Assembly: GCA_013398275.1 (NCBI GenBank)
Contig: VZSE01013368.1
Location: forward strand, 129,942 to 193,941
Direction of reading: 5' to 3'
Length of the DNA stretch: 64,000 nt
From: Promerops cafer
Taxonomy: Eukaryota > Chordata > Aves > Passeriformes > Nectariniidae
In this document: in pieces, positions 54,061-64,000 of the stretch
Layout of the letters: each line of letters starts with the position of its first letter
Position numbering within the stretch: position 1 is the stretch's first letter
The notes under the pieces: generated by a model
What the model saw: the letters and a program-made list of their open reading frames with translations, nothing else
Databases searched by the model: none
Told to the model about the DNA's origin: nothing
Program-made: the position numbers and the translations under genes

Positions 54061-57000
54061 AAATTCAGAGATGTGCAGACCAGAGGACTCATAAGGGTAC
54101 CAATTCTGCTGTGTGATGGTAATAGTTCTAGGGAGATACTCACTGCCAAAATACCCATATTCGTATCCTAATCTTCCTTCAGGGAAAAGGAAAGGTGAGA
54201 GATTTGCAAAGGATGATTTGAGAGAATCTGAGATAATACAAGGAACCTGTCTCTTGTAATTATGTAAACTGTCTAGGGAAATAAGTGTACCAGGTCAATG
54301 CTTAAAATTAAGTATCTGCACATAGGAGATGCAAATATCCAACAAAGGATAAACTTAAATATCCAGAAATATCCAGATATCTTAAATATCCAGAAAACCT
54401 AGGAAAAACAGCACCATCCACTGTATTACTGTAGCACTGTGGATGTCCAGGGTTTAAACTGATGAACATATTTAGAAACCTCCCCAATTTCAGACTGCTC
54501 TCCTTGTTCCACACAACTGAGCCAGTCAGACACAATATAAAATGCAGGTGTTACAGAAGAGGTGGGCATGACCTGAAAGCTACAGCCTTTTATTCAAGTA
54601 ACTTTTTTTTTTTTTTTTTTAGAGCCACTTGAAATTGTACTAGATAGTAGAAAAAAGGTAGGGGAAGGAATATACTCTTTCTTCTCTCTGCATTGTCAAA
54701 TCCACTCATGCTCCAGAGAGGTACAGAATAAAGGGCAAACTTTTGTGCAGCCAGATTTGTCTCTAGTTTGTAATGGGTAGTATGGCCTAATTTTTAATTA
54801 CAGTGTAATACATGTTTAGGGCTGTTAACCTAATTAGTACCTCATCAGAAGTGGGACACCTACATTATTTCCAACACAAAGTAGTTAAGCTGTAGTAGAA
54901 TGATTCAGAGAAGTTTCGTTGGAGTCAAGGATTTAATCAAAATTAATATTCAGGAAAGTATGACACCTGTTTTCGTTCAGAATTTAGCTGCAATGCCTTT
55001 AATACAGCTCCTTTGACAACATTTTCATTTAACTAAACCCAGCCTTTTTGAAATTTATTTAAATGTGAGTTTAATTGGAAGCTCAGTTAATGGACGCAAC
55101 TAATCTGGAATCATATATTCAGATCAGGATATGACAAAATAAAGCATGGTCAGCAAAATCAAAACTATGAATTTTTCATTAAAACCACAGCAGATATGTG
55201 AAAACTCTGTGTGACAGCTTTGAGGTGGATCCATCTCCTATTGCAACACATTTCTGTGACCCCAGCCTGAAGAGAGAAGGCTGTGAGAGAGGCAGCCAGA
55301 CCAACCCTCTGCTTCTAAGCTGCATCAGAGGGGGTGAGCTGTTCCTGCAGGGCTGGTAGTAAGGATAAGGATTAGAGAGGAAGCTAACTTCCCACACCCC
55401 AATAAGTGCCAAATAAATAGTTCAGGGGTTATAGGCTGTTGTTTGACTGTCAGCAAACAAGAGCCACAGCTACACTCAGGCATATTGGGTAAATTATTCA
55501 AACAACAGCAGTACAACTCTCATCATTTCCTGGCAGAAATCTTTTCCCCTGCTCCTTGACCAACCCCAGTGAGTCAAGCAGAAACCAAACATGGCCATCT
55601 CCCTGTGTTCTGTGCTTTGCCTCCTCACTGCCCACCATATCACTGACGGAAACAAACTAATGTTTTTAGAGAGCCCATGTTGAACAATTGTGATGGCAAA
55701 GTTAGGCTGATGAGAGCAAGAAGCCATAATGTAGTTATGTTACATACACTTGGAAAAACTGCTATCAAGTCCACTAAAACTAACAACATCCATGTCACTG
55801 AAAAACAAACAATAGATACAGAATGCTGTGCTCTGGGATTTTCTGCATCAATTATTCCAGCTGCCATTTATGAGTAGATTTTATTTAAAGGATGGCACAA
55901 ATATTTGAACAGGCTAAGTGGCAAGGAAGCAAAGCATTATAGGACATTTTCATTTTCAGACTCCTGGTTGTAAAGCAATATATTCTTTCAGCAGCCAACA
56001 CTGCCAGAGAAGTTGATTTAGGTTTTTATGTGAGCTTTCAAATGCAAAGAAAGACTTGTAGCCAAGCAACACATTGGAACAAAAAATTGCTAGTGGCACT
56101 GCAAGAGAAAACTCCCAAAGCACTTTATTCACATTTGGCATCCAGAGCCCTAGAAGTTCAAGCTTGCTTAGGTCACTCTGTGAACGTGGCTGGACAGGAG
56201 CTGGGGTTTAAATACCCAGGAACGGGAGTGTCTGTCACAGTGGCAGCAGCATTTGGCACAGCTGTCAATCTGTGCTGGGGATGAGCTCCAGATGTTACAG
56301 GTCAGGCTAAGAGCTGTGTGGGAGCTCACAGGGCACCTGCAGGGCTGTCCCTGGCTGCAGCACAGGTGGTGGTTTCAGCAGAGCTTACTGCCAGACATTT
56401 CAGGAGATGAGGAAACTATAACTGAAGCCTTATTTTCAAGTGTTCTTGGCAATGTGTGGCTGTTGCTGGGAAACTCCGAGGCAGATTTGCAACAGAGCTC
56501 AACGCTGGAGTCTCAAGTTCCTGACAATCTGCCACCTTCCCAAGGAAGATTTTTCTGAAGAAATCTGTCCTACCTCAGCTATTCCCCATCATTCACATGA
56601 CAGCAGCCCAAGTATGATTAGAATAAAGTTAAAGCAAAGAGGCTGAGTTTTCAGCAGCCTTTCTAAGTCACAGGTGGTAGAAAACAAATGCCCTGTTAGG
56701 TATCACTCAAAATACCCCTGCTGCTGTTTTCCATGTAGAGAACAGAAAACTGAATATATATGAGAAAGTAAGATACAGAATGGCAGCAGCAGCTTTCCTG
56801 ACCTTTTCCTGCTTTCTCTATGAAACCTGTGCTCCCTAACAGCCTGTCAAGTTCTCAGGCTTTGCAGATGCAGAAGAGCAGAGGAAGAAGGTGCTTCTGA
56901 GCAACAAAAGTGAACTTGCAAGCAGGCTAATCTTAGGAGCTGCTGCCACTTCATTTTCCTGGGCAACTGTCAATGCATTCATCCATGCTACTCTGATCCA

Positions 57001-57384
57001 TAGCATTCCCTTGCTCTGAAATGTGTTAACACAAGGCTCAATAATGGCCCTCTTAAGCAAGAATTCCACTGCACATGGTGTATAAAGGAAGATGACAACA
57101 GTGACACCCATTTGGTTTTCTGACACGAAGATTTGTGTCTCAGTGGATTTGTATCATACATGGACTCTTTTCATCCTCCTGGGAAAAAAGAATATCTTTT
57201 CTCATGTTATCCAGCATGACTTTACTCATGCTTTCTGATTGAAATAACTTGAAAACCACAACTACACTTTTACAGATACAGACGGAAAATGGTACTTAGG
57301 AAAAACGCCAGGTGAGAGGGACCAATCTGATTTTTATTTATGCCTCAGCATATGTTGTACCCTCATAGGGGCTGTACAGGTGCT
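54061..57384. other. Non-coding stretch, no gene seen
   Basis: Includes a three-fold short word (taaatatccaga-like, about 54352-54397) and a poly(T) of about 19 at 54602-54620. A TAATT-rich block at 54790-55120 could be a conserved regulatory element, but that cannot be judged without alignment. Confidence 0.5.
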
Positions 57385-57685
57385 GGCAGCGCTGTCCCCG
57401 GGGAGGCTTCTCCTCGCAGCCCATCAGGCCAGAGAAAGCTCCAGGGCCGCACTGGCAGTGGCCCCCGCGCTTGCCGCTGCGGCCAGTGCCCGGGTGCCCG
57501 CGAAGCAGGCACGGCAAATCGAGCTGGGGGAGGAACCTCAGCCCAGAAAAGCAGCTAACTGCGACACAACAGGAGCCGTTTGAGCTGTGGGTTCCTTGGA
57601 TGGTCATCCTGGCCCTTCTCTCCCCTGCCGTGCTTCCCGGGCACAGCCGCCACGGCCGCCGGCCTGCGCCCAGCCGAGCCCGCAG
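57385..57685. promoter_or_regulatory. Small CpG island, candidate distal ATP10B promoter
   Basis: About two dozen CpG dinucleotides fall in roughly 300 bases of strongly GC-rich sequence, while the surrounding tens of kilobases are AT-rich and CpG-poor. Such islands usually mark promoters in birds. It lies about 21 kb upstream of coding exon 1 on the transcribed strand, which suits a first non-coding exon joined to the acceptor at 36490. Short open frames here look like GC-rich chance ORFs. I could not identify a clear minus-strand donor, so the link to ATP10B is inference; a separate or bidirectional transcript is possible. Confidence 0.5.
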
Positions 57686-59728
57686 CTCAAGCAGCTGGGA
57701 ATGTTTCAGAGTAACAGTTCTCTTGGCCTCTTTGGAGAAATAGGGATTTTATTCTTAAGTGGCAAATTGAAATCTTAAATTAGGAGAAAAATCTCAGGCT
57801 CCCTGCTTAGTTCTCCCACAGTTTAAAAAATAAAGGATGTTAAAATCCACTTCATATTCTCAGTCCTCATCTATGAAACCCCCTGTGAGGCACACTGCAG
57901 CAGAAAGAGGCAGCCATAACTTCAGGGCCTCTGTGTCTATTTGGCAGCCAGTGAACTTGTCAACACAGGGAGATTTACCATTAAGCTCTAGCAGTATAGC
58001 CTATTCTGGCATAATTATTGCAAAATTATTTTCTTTGACTATTCCACAGGAAAAAACCATCATGTTTATAGCTAATAATACTCACGCCTTTATTTCAGTC
58101 ACAAATGCCAAGTTAGGAACAAGCTAAAGCAAAATTTAAATTAATATTTCTTAAAATGCTTATCCTTTCTTTCCACCTCCTGGTAGAAGTGGGATTTTTT
58201 GATAATCTCTCCTCTGCATTCTTGCTGTCTCTTACTTCTCTGTACTTGTACAAGCCATCTGCAGTAGAATACATCTCAACATTAAGGACTGGGTTGCCTT
58301 TCCTATTGACCACACCTAGGATGTGCCAATTCTGTGCCATTTTCACCTTCAAATCTGCCCCCTTTTCCAAGCATCCAGACAAAACAGCCTTGCAGAACAT
58401 CCCAAAACCACTAAACTTTGGTCCTAACAGCTTAGTTGTAGCAGTAGGAGGAATGTAGTCTCCAAGCTTACCAGGACACAAGTAATTCAGAAATTTCAAG
58501 CAGCTGATTGAATTGCACAGAGAAGATGTGTTCCCTGCAGGAAAACAGGCACTGTGTGCACGGACACATTTCTGAGTGCTCTGCAGAGCCAGCCCTGCCC
58601 AGCAGCCGAGGCTGGGCCTCAGGGATCCCCCAGGAGCGGGTTCCTGTGGATCTCCTGACTGTGTGCATGCAAAGCACTTTGCAAACCCCGTGTTTGGGGC
58701 TCAGAGCTGCTTCTCAAGGTCCAATCAGACTCAGAGCAGACACCCACGATGCCTCCTTGTGCCTGTCAGCACAGGACAGAATTTGCAATTAGCTGCAGAA
58801 GTGGAGGGAACCAATTCCTTTCTATTCCAGTCACACACGGCTCTCCTAAGAAACAGATCAAATGCTTGATCGTTGTCTCAGATGCAAGCAGGAAGGGCAG
58901 GCTTAAAGATGTTTTTTTGACCTTTCCTGTCTCCGTAAAATACTTTAGGGTAAAGCCCAAACATCAGAATTAGTGTTTATTCTTCCACTGGTACAAGAAA
59001 GAGCCAGGTAAAGGTCTCATCTCAGTTACCCAGGCAACTGCAAACAGCAGAGCCTGCTCATGCTCATTAGGAAATTTTTTTAAAAAGCATTCAATCCTGG
59101 AGTCTGCAGTGCTTCCAAGTGATTATATTCATATGGTGCATATATGCTGCAAAAATAGCTTCTTCATTTTCTGCCAGCCAAATTAACCATGAAAATGGAC
59201 CAGTTTAAGAATGTAATTATTATAGACTAATTTGGCAAACTAGCCAGGCAGTGTTTCCTCAGCCTAGGCAGCTCTGTCTCCTGGGATTTCACTTGCCTGA
59301 GGGTTTTGTCAAAGAGCAAAGGCAGCTGGCAGCATGCACTGTGCGGGGAGGGCAGGGAGGCAAGAAGGGCTGTGGTGGAAGGGGCTCTTTGAACTTCATG
59401 TCTGCAAACAGACTGCTGCAAATCTCCAGCAAAAGCTCAGAAAACTGTCAGTACTGCAGTGGGGAAGGGATAAAGCTCCCACACTGGGAGCTGGGATTCA
59501 GAGCTTAAACCACTGCTGAAATGATCCAGACAGCCCCATCTGAACCACGCTTTGAGGAGGAGGAATCTACAAATGCAGGATTGCAGTCAGTGGGTGTAAG
59601 GCACCCCATGCAGGAAGTGTGTGAGGAAGAAGAGTGTCTGGTTCAGGGTGTCTGGTTCCAGAGTGGAAATGTATTTGCTATTCTGGACCCCAAAACACCT
59701 GAGGCGTAATAGGCAGGACTCAGGGGGG
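57686..59728. other. Non-coding stretch beside the CpG island, no gene seen
   Basis: About 2 kb with several medium-length open frames on both strands (for example 58113-58499 minus); none carries a recognisable motif. Confidence 0.5.
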
Positions 59729-59814
59729 TAGGCTCAGTTTAACCACACAGCTGATGTGAATAACCCTGGGCTAGGCTCAGTTTAACCATGCAGCTGATGT
59801 GAATAACCCTGCTG
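59729..59814. repeat. 43-bp tandem duplication
   Basis: Two adjacent copies of a unit beginning taggctcagtttaaccac; the second differs at two bases (acac versus atgc) and at its last bases. A small recent duplication with no evident function. Confidence 0.9.
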
Positions 59815-62800
59815 AACCATCCAGGAGAAGGACTGGAGCTTAATGTAAAGAAAAATAAGATTGGATTACTTTTATTTCATTTCTTTTTGGGTCTCTCTGC
59901 TAATGGCAGGGATGGAAAGAAGGCCACATTATGCATGCTGCTCAAGCACTGCAGATGAATTTCTGTAAAAAGTACAGCATTCTGGAAAGAATTTCACAGA
60001 GACAATTCCAGGTTCCTGCCCTGGCCAGATAACACCACACACATCTCAGCAAGTGAAAAACCAACAAAGAGACCTCCACTATTGCACCACATTATGGTAG
60101 TGATGTGCCCTTGAAGACCACTTCTATAACCTGAGGGTGACTTATGGAAAGAAGGGATGTAATTAGAAAAGACTTTTTTAAAGTTAGATGTTGATAAGAC
60201 ATTTCATTTCCTCTACCATAAAAAGAAGTAATAAACATTAAGTCACAATGAGATCTTCGAGCATGAATTCATTCTGTAGATGAGGCTTGAAAGATAGCAA
60301 CATAGAAAGCTTATAAAGACTATTTTTGGATGGCACAAAAGCAAGGACAAGTGTGGATTTTTACCATTTGGAGGAAAAAAAGGAAGACACCTCAAGAGAT
60401 ATAGTGGCAATAAGTCAAAGCAGGGAAACAAGAATAGATGAAGCAGACAGAAAAAGTGAATAATAGCTGTGGGGAATGTTAGCCAGGGCACTGCCAACTG
60501 ATGCTTTACTTTTTGTCTGTCAACTGGAGTGATTGTCACAGAAGCTGGTCACTATTATCTTGACTACAGACATTTTCTCTACAGGAGATTTATCAAGCTG
60601 GACATTTTAATGAAATACCTTTGGAAACAAAAAAGCTCTTCTTTATTATTTTTCGTAAAGAGATAATAACTTGATGAGGATCTTTCAAAGTGTCTGACTG
60701 TTTTCTGATGTAACACACATATTAGCTGCAAAATCTTTAATATAAGAACAATTTTTAAAAGAGATTAGTATAAATCTATATGAAAACCTTTGTGGTTTTT
60801 TTAATGGAAAGAACCTGTCATTTCCTGTAAAATATTCTCTGTTGGCAATTATTGTACCTATATCTTTTCTTTTTGTCTTTCATGTATTATGAGCTAGGTG
60901 GAAAAAAAAGTCACATCAAAGTACAAATATAAAAATAGGCTGGAAAAGCCTTACAAAGGGGATGCTTTAGAAAATACACCAGATGACATTCTCGTGTCCA
61001 AGCAAGGTAGGAGTTATTAAACCTTACATCTGGAGTTAGGAAAGAATGGCTCACTTTGCAGGAAGAAGATGAAAGCCCCAGCAGTTAACAAAGACAAATA
61101 GTAAGTACCTGTTATTGCTTGTATGGACATAAAGAGTTACAAGTGAATGGCTGTAACAGTGGCTGTGCACTGCCCAAAAATGGCACATGGTGTTTTGTTT
61201 GTCATCTCTTTTCCATCAGCCCCTCAATGCTTTTCCTGTTGATGTTAATCCCACTGACTATTTGCACAGAACAGCTCTGTGTAAACACTTGCTTCTGAGA
61301 CAGCAACTTGCATGATTCAGAGAATCCTCTGACTTCCACTTCTGGGAAAAGCTGATTCACATTCCTTTTGGTGTGCTGCCTGCACCTTCTCCCAGGCCAG
61401 TCCCACTCACTTCTGAGATGGCTCTATCTATACAACTCAATATCCTCAGGAACATGAAGGGTCAATTGCAACTGCTTTTCTGTACAGCAGGAGCATTCAC
61501 TATCTGGTGCACTGTTTTTCTGTGGTTAGATCAGACATATGAATCAAGCCATTTGTTTATAAATTTAACTTCTGCAAGTTTTTGAGGGATTTCTGCCCAT
61601 TCAAAAGAAGAAGAAATCTTGGGCATAATTAATACTCTTTTTACTTTTAAATTAAATGTAGACTTTCACTCAAATGAAAAAGAAAACTCTAAAATTGATT
61701 GGTGGGGTCATCTGAGGAATTATTCCAATGGCAGAAGAGGTTTGTTGTATAAAGATATTTGTTCCAATTCAAAAACTAATGCACAGACAGACCCTACATT
61801 TGCAACTGCATACAGCATTACCCATCCTACAAGAAACTAAACACCTTGTTTTTTAATCACATCCAACAACTCCAGCTTCTAGGATTTTCACACTCAAAGT
61901 CAAAAGCTGCAGAGCACACAGTACCATTAACATTCTTTTATGTCTCCAAGTCTCAGTCAGGTTCTTTAGCCAAAGAAACTGCACTACAATTTTTATGAAA
62001 ACTTCTATTTATTTATTAATTATTTGATTGATTTAGAACCCCAGAAAATAAGAGCCTACTGAACTTTCTATTTATTCCAGTCTAGATTTGACCCATTGCT
62101 TTGTGACATAAGCAATTCATCTTGCTGAAACCCCTGTTTAAAGGTTATGACAGTTTGCACGGGACACGAGAGAACTTGCAACGTCATTAATGACAAGGCT
62201 GCAACCTTCACTTGTTGACATCTTATCAAATAATCTCATTCTTGTTTAAATCTTGGCCTGAGTTACTTAAAATGACACTTTTCCATTGCCAGTGACTGAG
62301 TCAGCCAGTAATTGCCGCTCAAAATAATATAAATTCATAAAAGTAAATGATAGGAGATAGTTATTTTTAACATGTTTGACTTGGTTCCTGAAATATCACT
62401 CAGTGACACAGAATAATAACTCATGGAAGGGTGAACCAGCTGGAAAGCTGGAGTGGATTTACTCATGGGATTGACAGCACTGCAAGTAACAGCACAAGAG
62501 GCTCTGCTGCCTCCTGCTTCCTTCCCCCCACTGCTGCATCCAGATTTGCACAGAACCTATCAGTACACCCACTGTGCAGGTCAGGTAGGTGCCAAAATCT
62601 GTTCAGACATTTGGAGACCTTGAACTGCTTGGTGAGGGACACATGAGATGAAATGACAAATTTCTGAGGTTGGTCACGCTAGTTTTCATTTTTCCATCTA
62701 ACCAGAATTTTAGAACAAGCCTTCACAGAAGAAAGAGTTAAATGTTTTAACTTTCAAGTACCTTCTCTCCAAAGCACAAGCTTGCAGATACACAGGTACA

Positions 62801-63360
62801 CCCCTAATAACACTCAGATGTAGCAGAAGAATCAGAGAGACTGAATTTCTATATCAGAAAGACCATGATCCCAAACCAAATTGAGTTTCCTAGTTTTACA
62901 GAGCCTGTTGGCCAATTACATAAACGAAATTTCCATTAGTGGTAGCTAGAGGTTTAGCACGTTCTCACATGATCATCCAGCTTGGGCCAATGCTTGGGTG
63001 GAGAAACCCCTGTTCCTCAGGCACTGGGCTGCCTGGTCCATTGTTTTATAGCAGCTACGACCCTTCCGAGCCACCACTGACCCTGAGGGTGAAAGCAGTG
63101 CAGCCTTACAGGAGCTGAGGGGACCCAGACACCAATGCAGCTGCCAGTGATGCTGGAGCTGACACCAGTGACAAGCCTGAGTTTAGTCTGGGAAAGGCAG
63201 ACTCCCTCAGGGCAGCCACAGTGACACAGAAGGGTTACGAACTGGTTTAAACACAGAAGAGCAAAGAAAACTAAGTCTCTGTGAATGAAACGGATCGAAC
63301 ATGGAAAGGTTTGAAACATACCCCAAAACTTGATTGAAACCAAATGAGGTTAGATGTCGC
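59815..63360. other. Non-coding stretch, no gene seen
   Basis: About 3.5 kb AT-rich sequence with only chance-length open frames. Nothing recognised. Confidence 0.5.
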
Positions 63361-63369
63361 GGTGCCAGA

Positions 63370-63670
63370 AAATGTTCTATTTTATTTAAGAGTAAAGCAA
63401 GCAAAGAGAAAGAAAGAGAAAGGAAAGGAAGAAAGGAAGAAATAGAAAAAGAGGTGTGCGGGGTGGGGGGGACAGGGAGAGAGTGACGGGTTGGGTGGAA
63501 GCAAATCACCCATCTGAGGGTCCCAAGGACGTCTCGCTGCTCCAGTATCTTCTCTGTCCCCAAGGTGATGGTGTAACCATGAGGACAATATACTCCTGTT
63601 CATTAACAGTGCCTCGTCCCCATGGATGCCTGCTGCCAGTACTGGGAAGGTCAGAATAGCACTGACCAAG
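63370..63670 (-). mobile_element. Possible LTR 3' end (weak)
   Basis: On the minus strand, a GC-moderate segment runs into a long pyrimidine tract (complement of the purine tract 63390-63454), then AATAAA at about 63380 and ctggcaccgcgaca, a layout resembling an LTR end followed by a primer-binding-like TGG. I could not match a tRNA 3' end or find the LTR's other end. The purine tract could equally be simple sequence. Confidence 0.2.
63390..63454. repeat. Purine-rich (GAAA/GGAA)n tract
   Basis: About 65 bases made almost only of A and G (for example aaaggaaaggaagaaaggaa). A simple-sequence tract; it may form part of the possible LTR above. Confidence 0.85.
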
Positions 63671-64000
63671 TAATGCCTGCACGTGCTGTATTTGGGAGAT
63701 CCTTCCTAGTTTTCACTTTGCCACAGGACTGTGTATGACCTGCACTTGTTTGTGATGTTTTTTAAACTACCTGTCTTAAGTGCAAGATCTTTTGCCATTT
63801 AATTCATGGCACAACAAGCCCCTCAATCTTTCCAGTGCTAGTCAGAACTTGAAAAGATAATTTTTTCCACTAAGAGGTTGCTTTCCACAATTCCACCATC
63901 ATTTATCTTCAATTAATATCCCGTTAATGTAGGCACTATTATGTTGCAAGATCCAGAGACCACTGAGTGCTTCCCTTTTTTCCCAGTAGCACATTTACTT

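Noticed and set aside
58113..58499. 128-residue minus-strand open frame near the CpG island
   Set aside because: No recognisable motif and a comparable plus-strand frame overlaps it; treated as chance.
36490..64000. Exons of GABRB2, the mammalian neighbour of ATP10B
   Set aside because: Looked for receptor-type signatures in the open frames and saw none; the neighbour is probably beyond the window.

Overview
The window is vertebrate, almost certainly avian, nuclear DNA. It is AT-rich, has long introns with GT-AG borders, and carries diverged 3' ends of CR1 LINEs (the dominant bird retroposon), including the typical terminal octamer repeats. No bacterial-style operons, CRISPR arrays or rRNA/tRNA genes were found. 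The species cannot be fixed from the sequence.

The only protein-coding gene I can support is a class V P4-ATPase (phospholipid flippase), best matched to ATP10B, on the minus strand. Fourteen coding exons were placed by hand at base resolution from 36470 down to 3570. All splice phases agree. They give 933 codons: cytosolic N-terminus, TM1-TM4, actuator domain with DGET, phosphorylation motif DKTGT, nucleotide-binding domain and the start of the P-domain return (TGDKQET). The remaining third (hinge motif, TM5-TM10, C-tail) lies left of the window.

The most unusual feature is at 32896-33398, inside the intron between exons 2 and 3. A single exon there encodes a complete second N-terminal module (start codon, KTTKYT region, TM1, TM2) that resembles ATP10A rather than ATP10B. 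Its donor phase is identical to that of exon 2, so both modules join the same exon 3. The ATP10B-type module carries an acidic dileucine sorting signal that the ATP10A-like module lacks, while the ATP10A-like module keeps the family's EQFHR/AN motif, which is degraded in the ATP10B-type exons. The locus therefore looks like one flippase body with two interchangeable N-termini that may send it to different membranes.

Layout: 1-3320 is a near-identical 1.27 kb duplication around an N-gap, probably an assembly artefact, with an LTR-like promoter/poly(A) segment in each copy. 3570-23875 holds exons 14 to 3. 32896-36470 holds the two alternative N-terminal modules. 36.5-64 kb has no recognisable coding exon; it holds a small CpG island at about 57.4-57.7 kb that could be the distal ATP10B promoter, a (CCATT)18 microsatellite, a (TA)n tract, an old CR1 copy, a 43-bp tandem duplication and a possible LTR end near 63.4 kb. 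Intron 3 contains two CR1 3' ends in tail-to-tail orientation.
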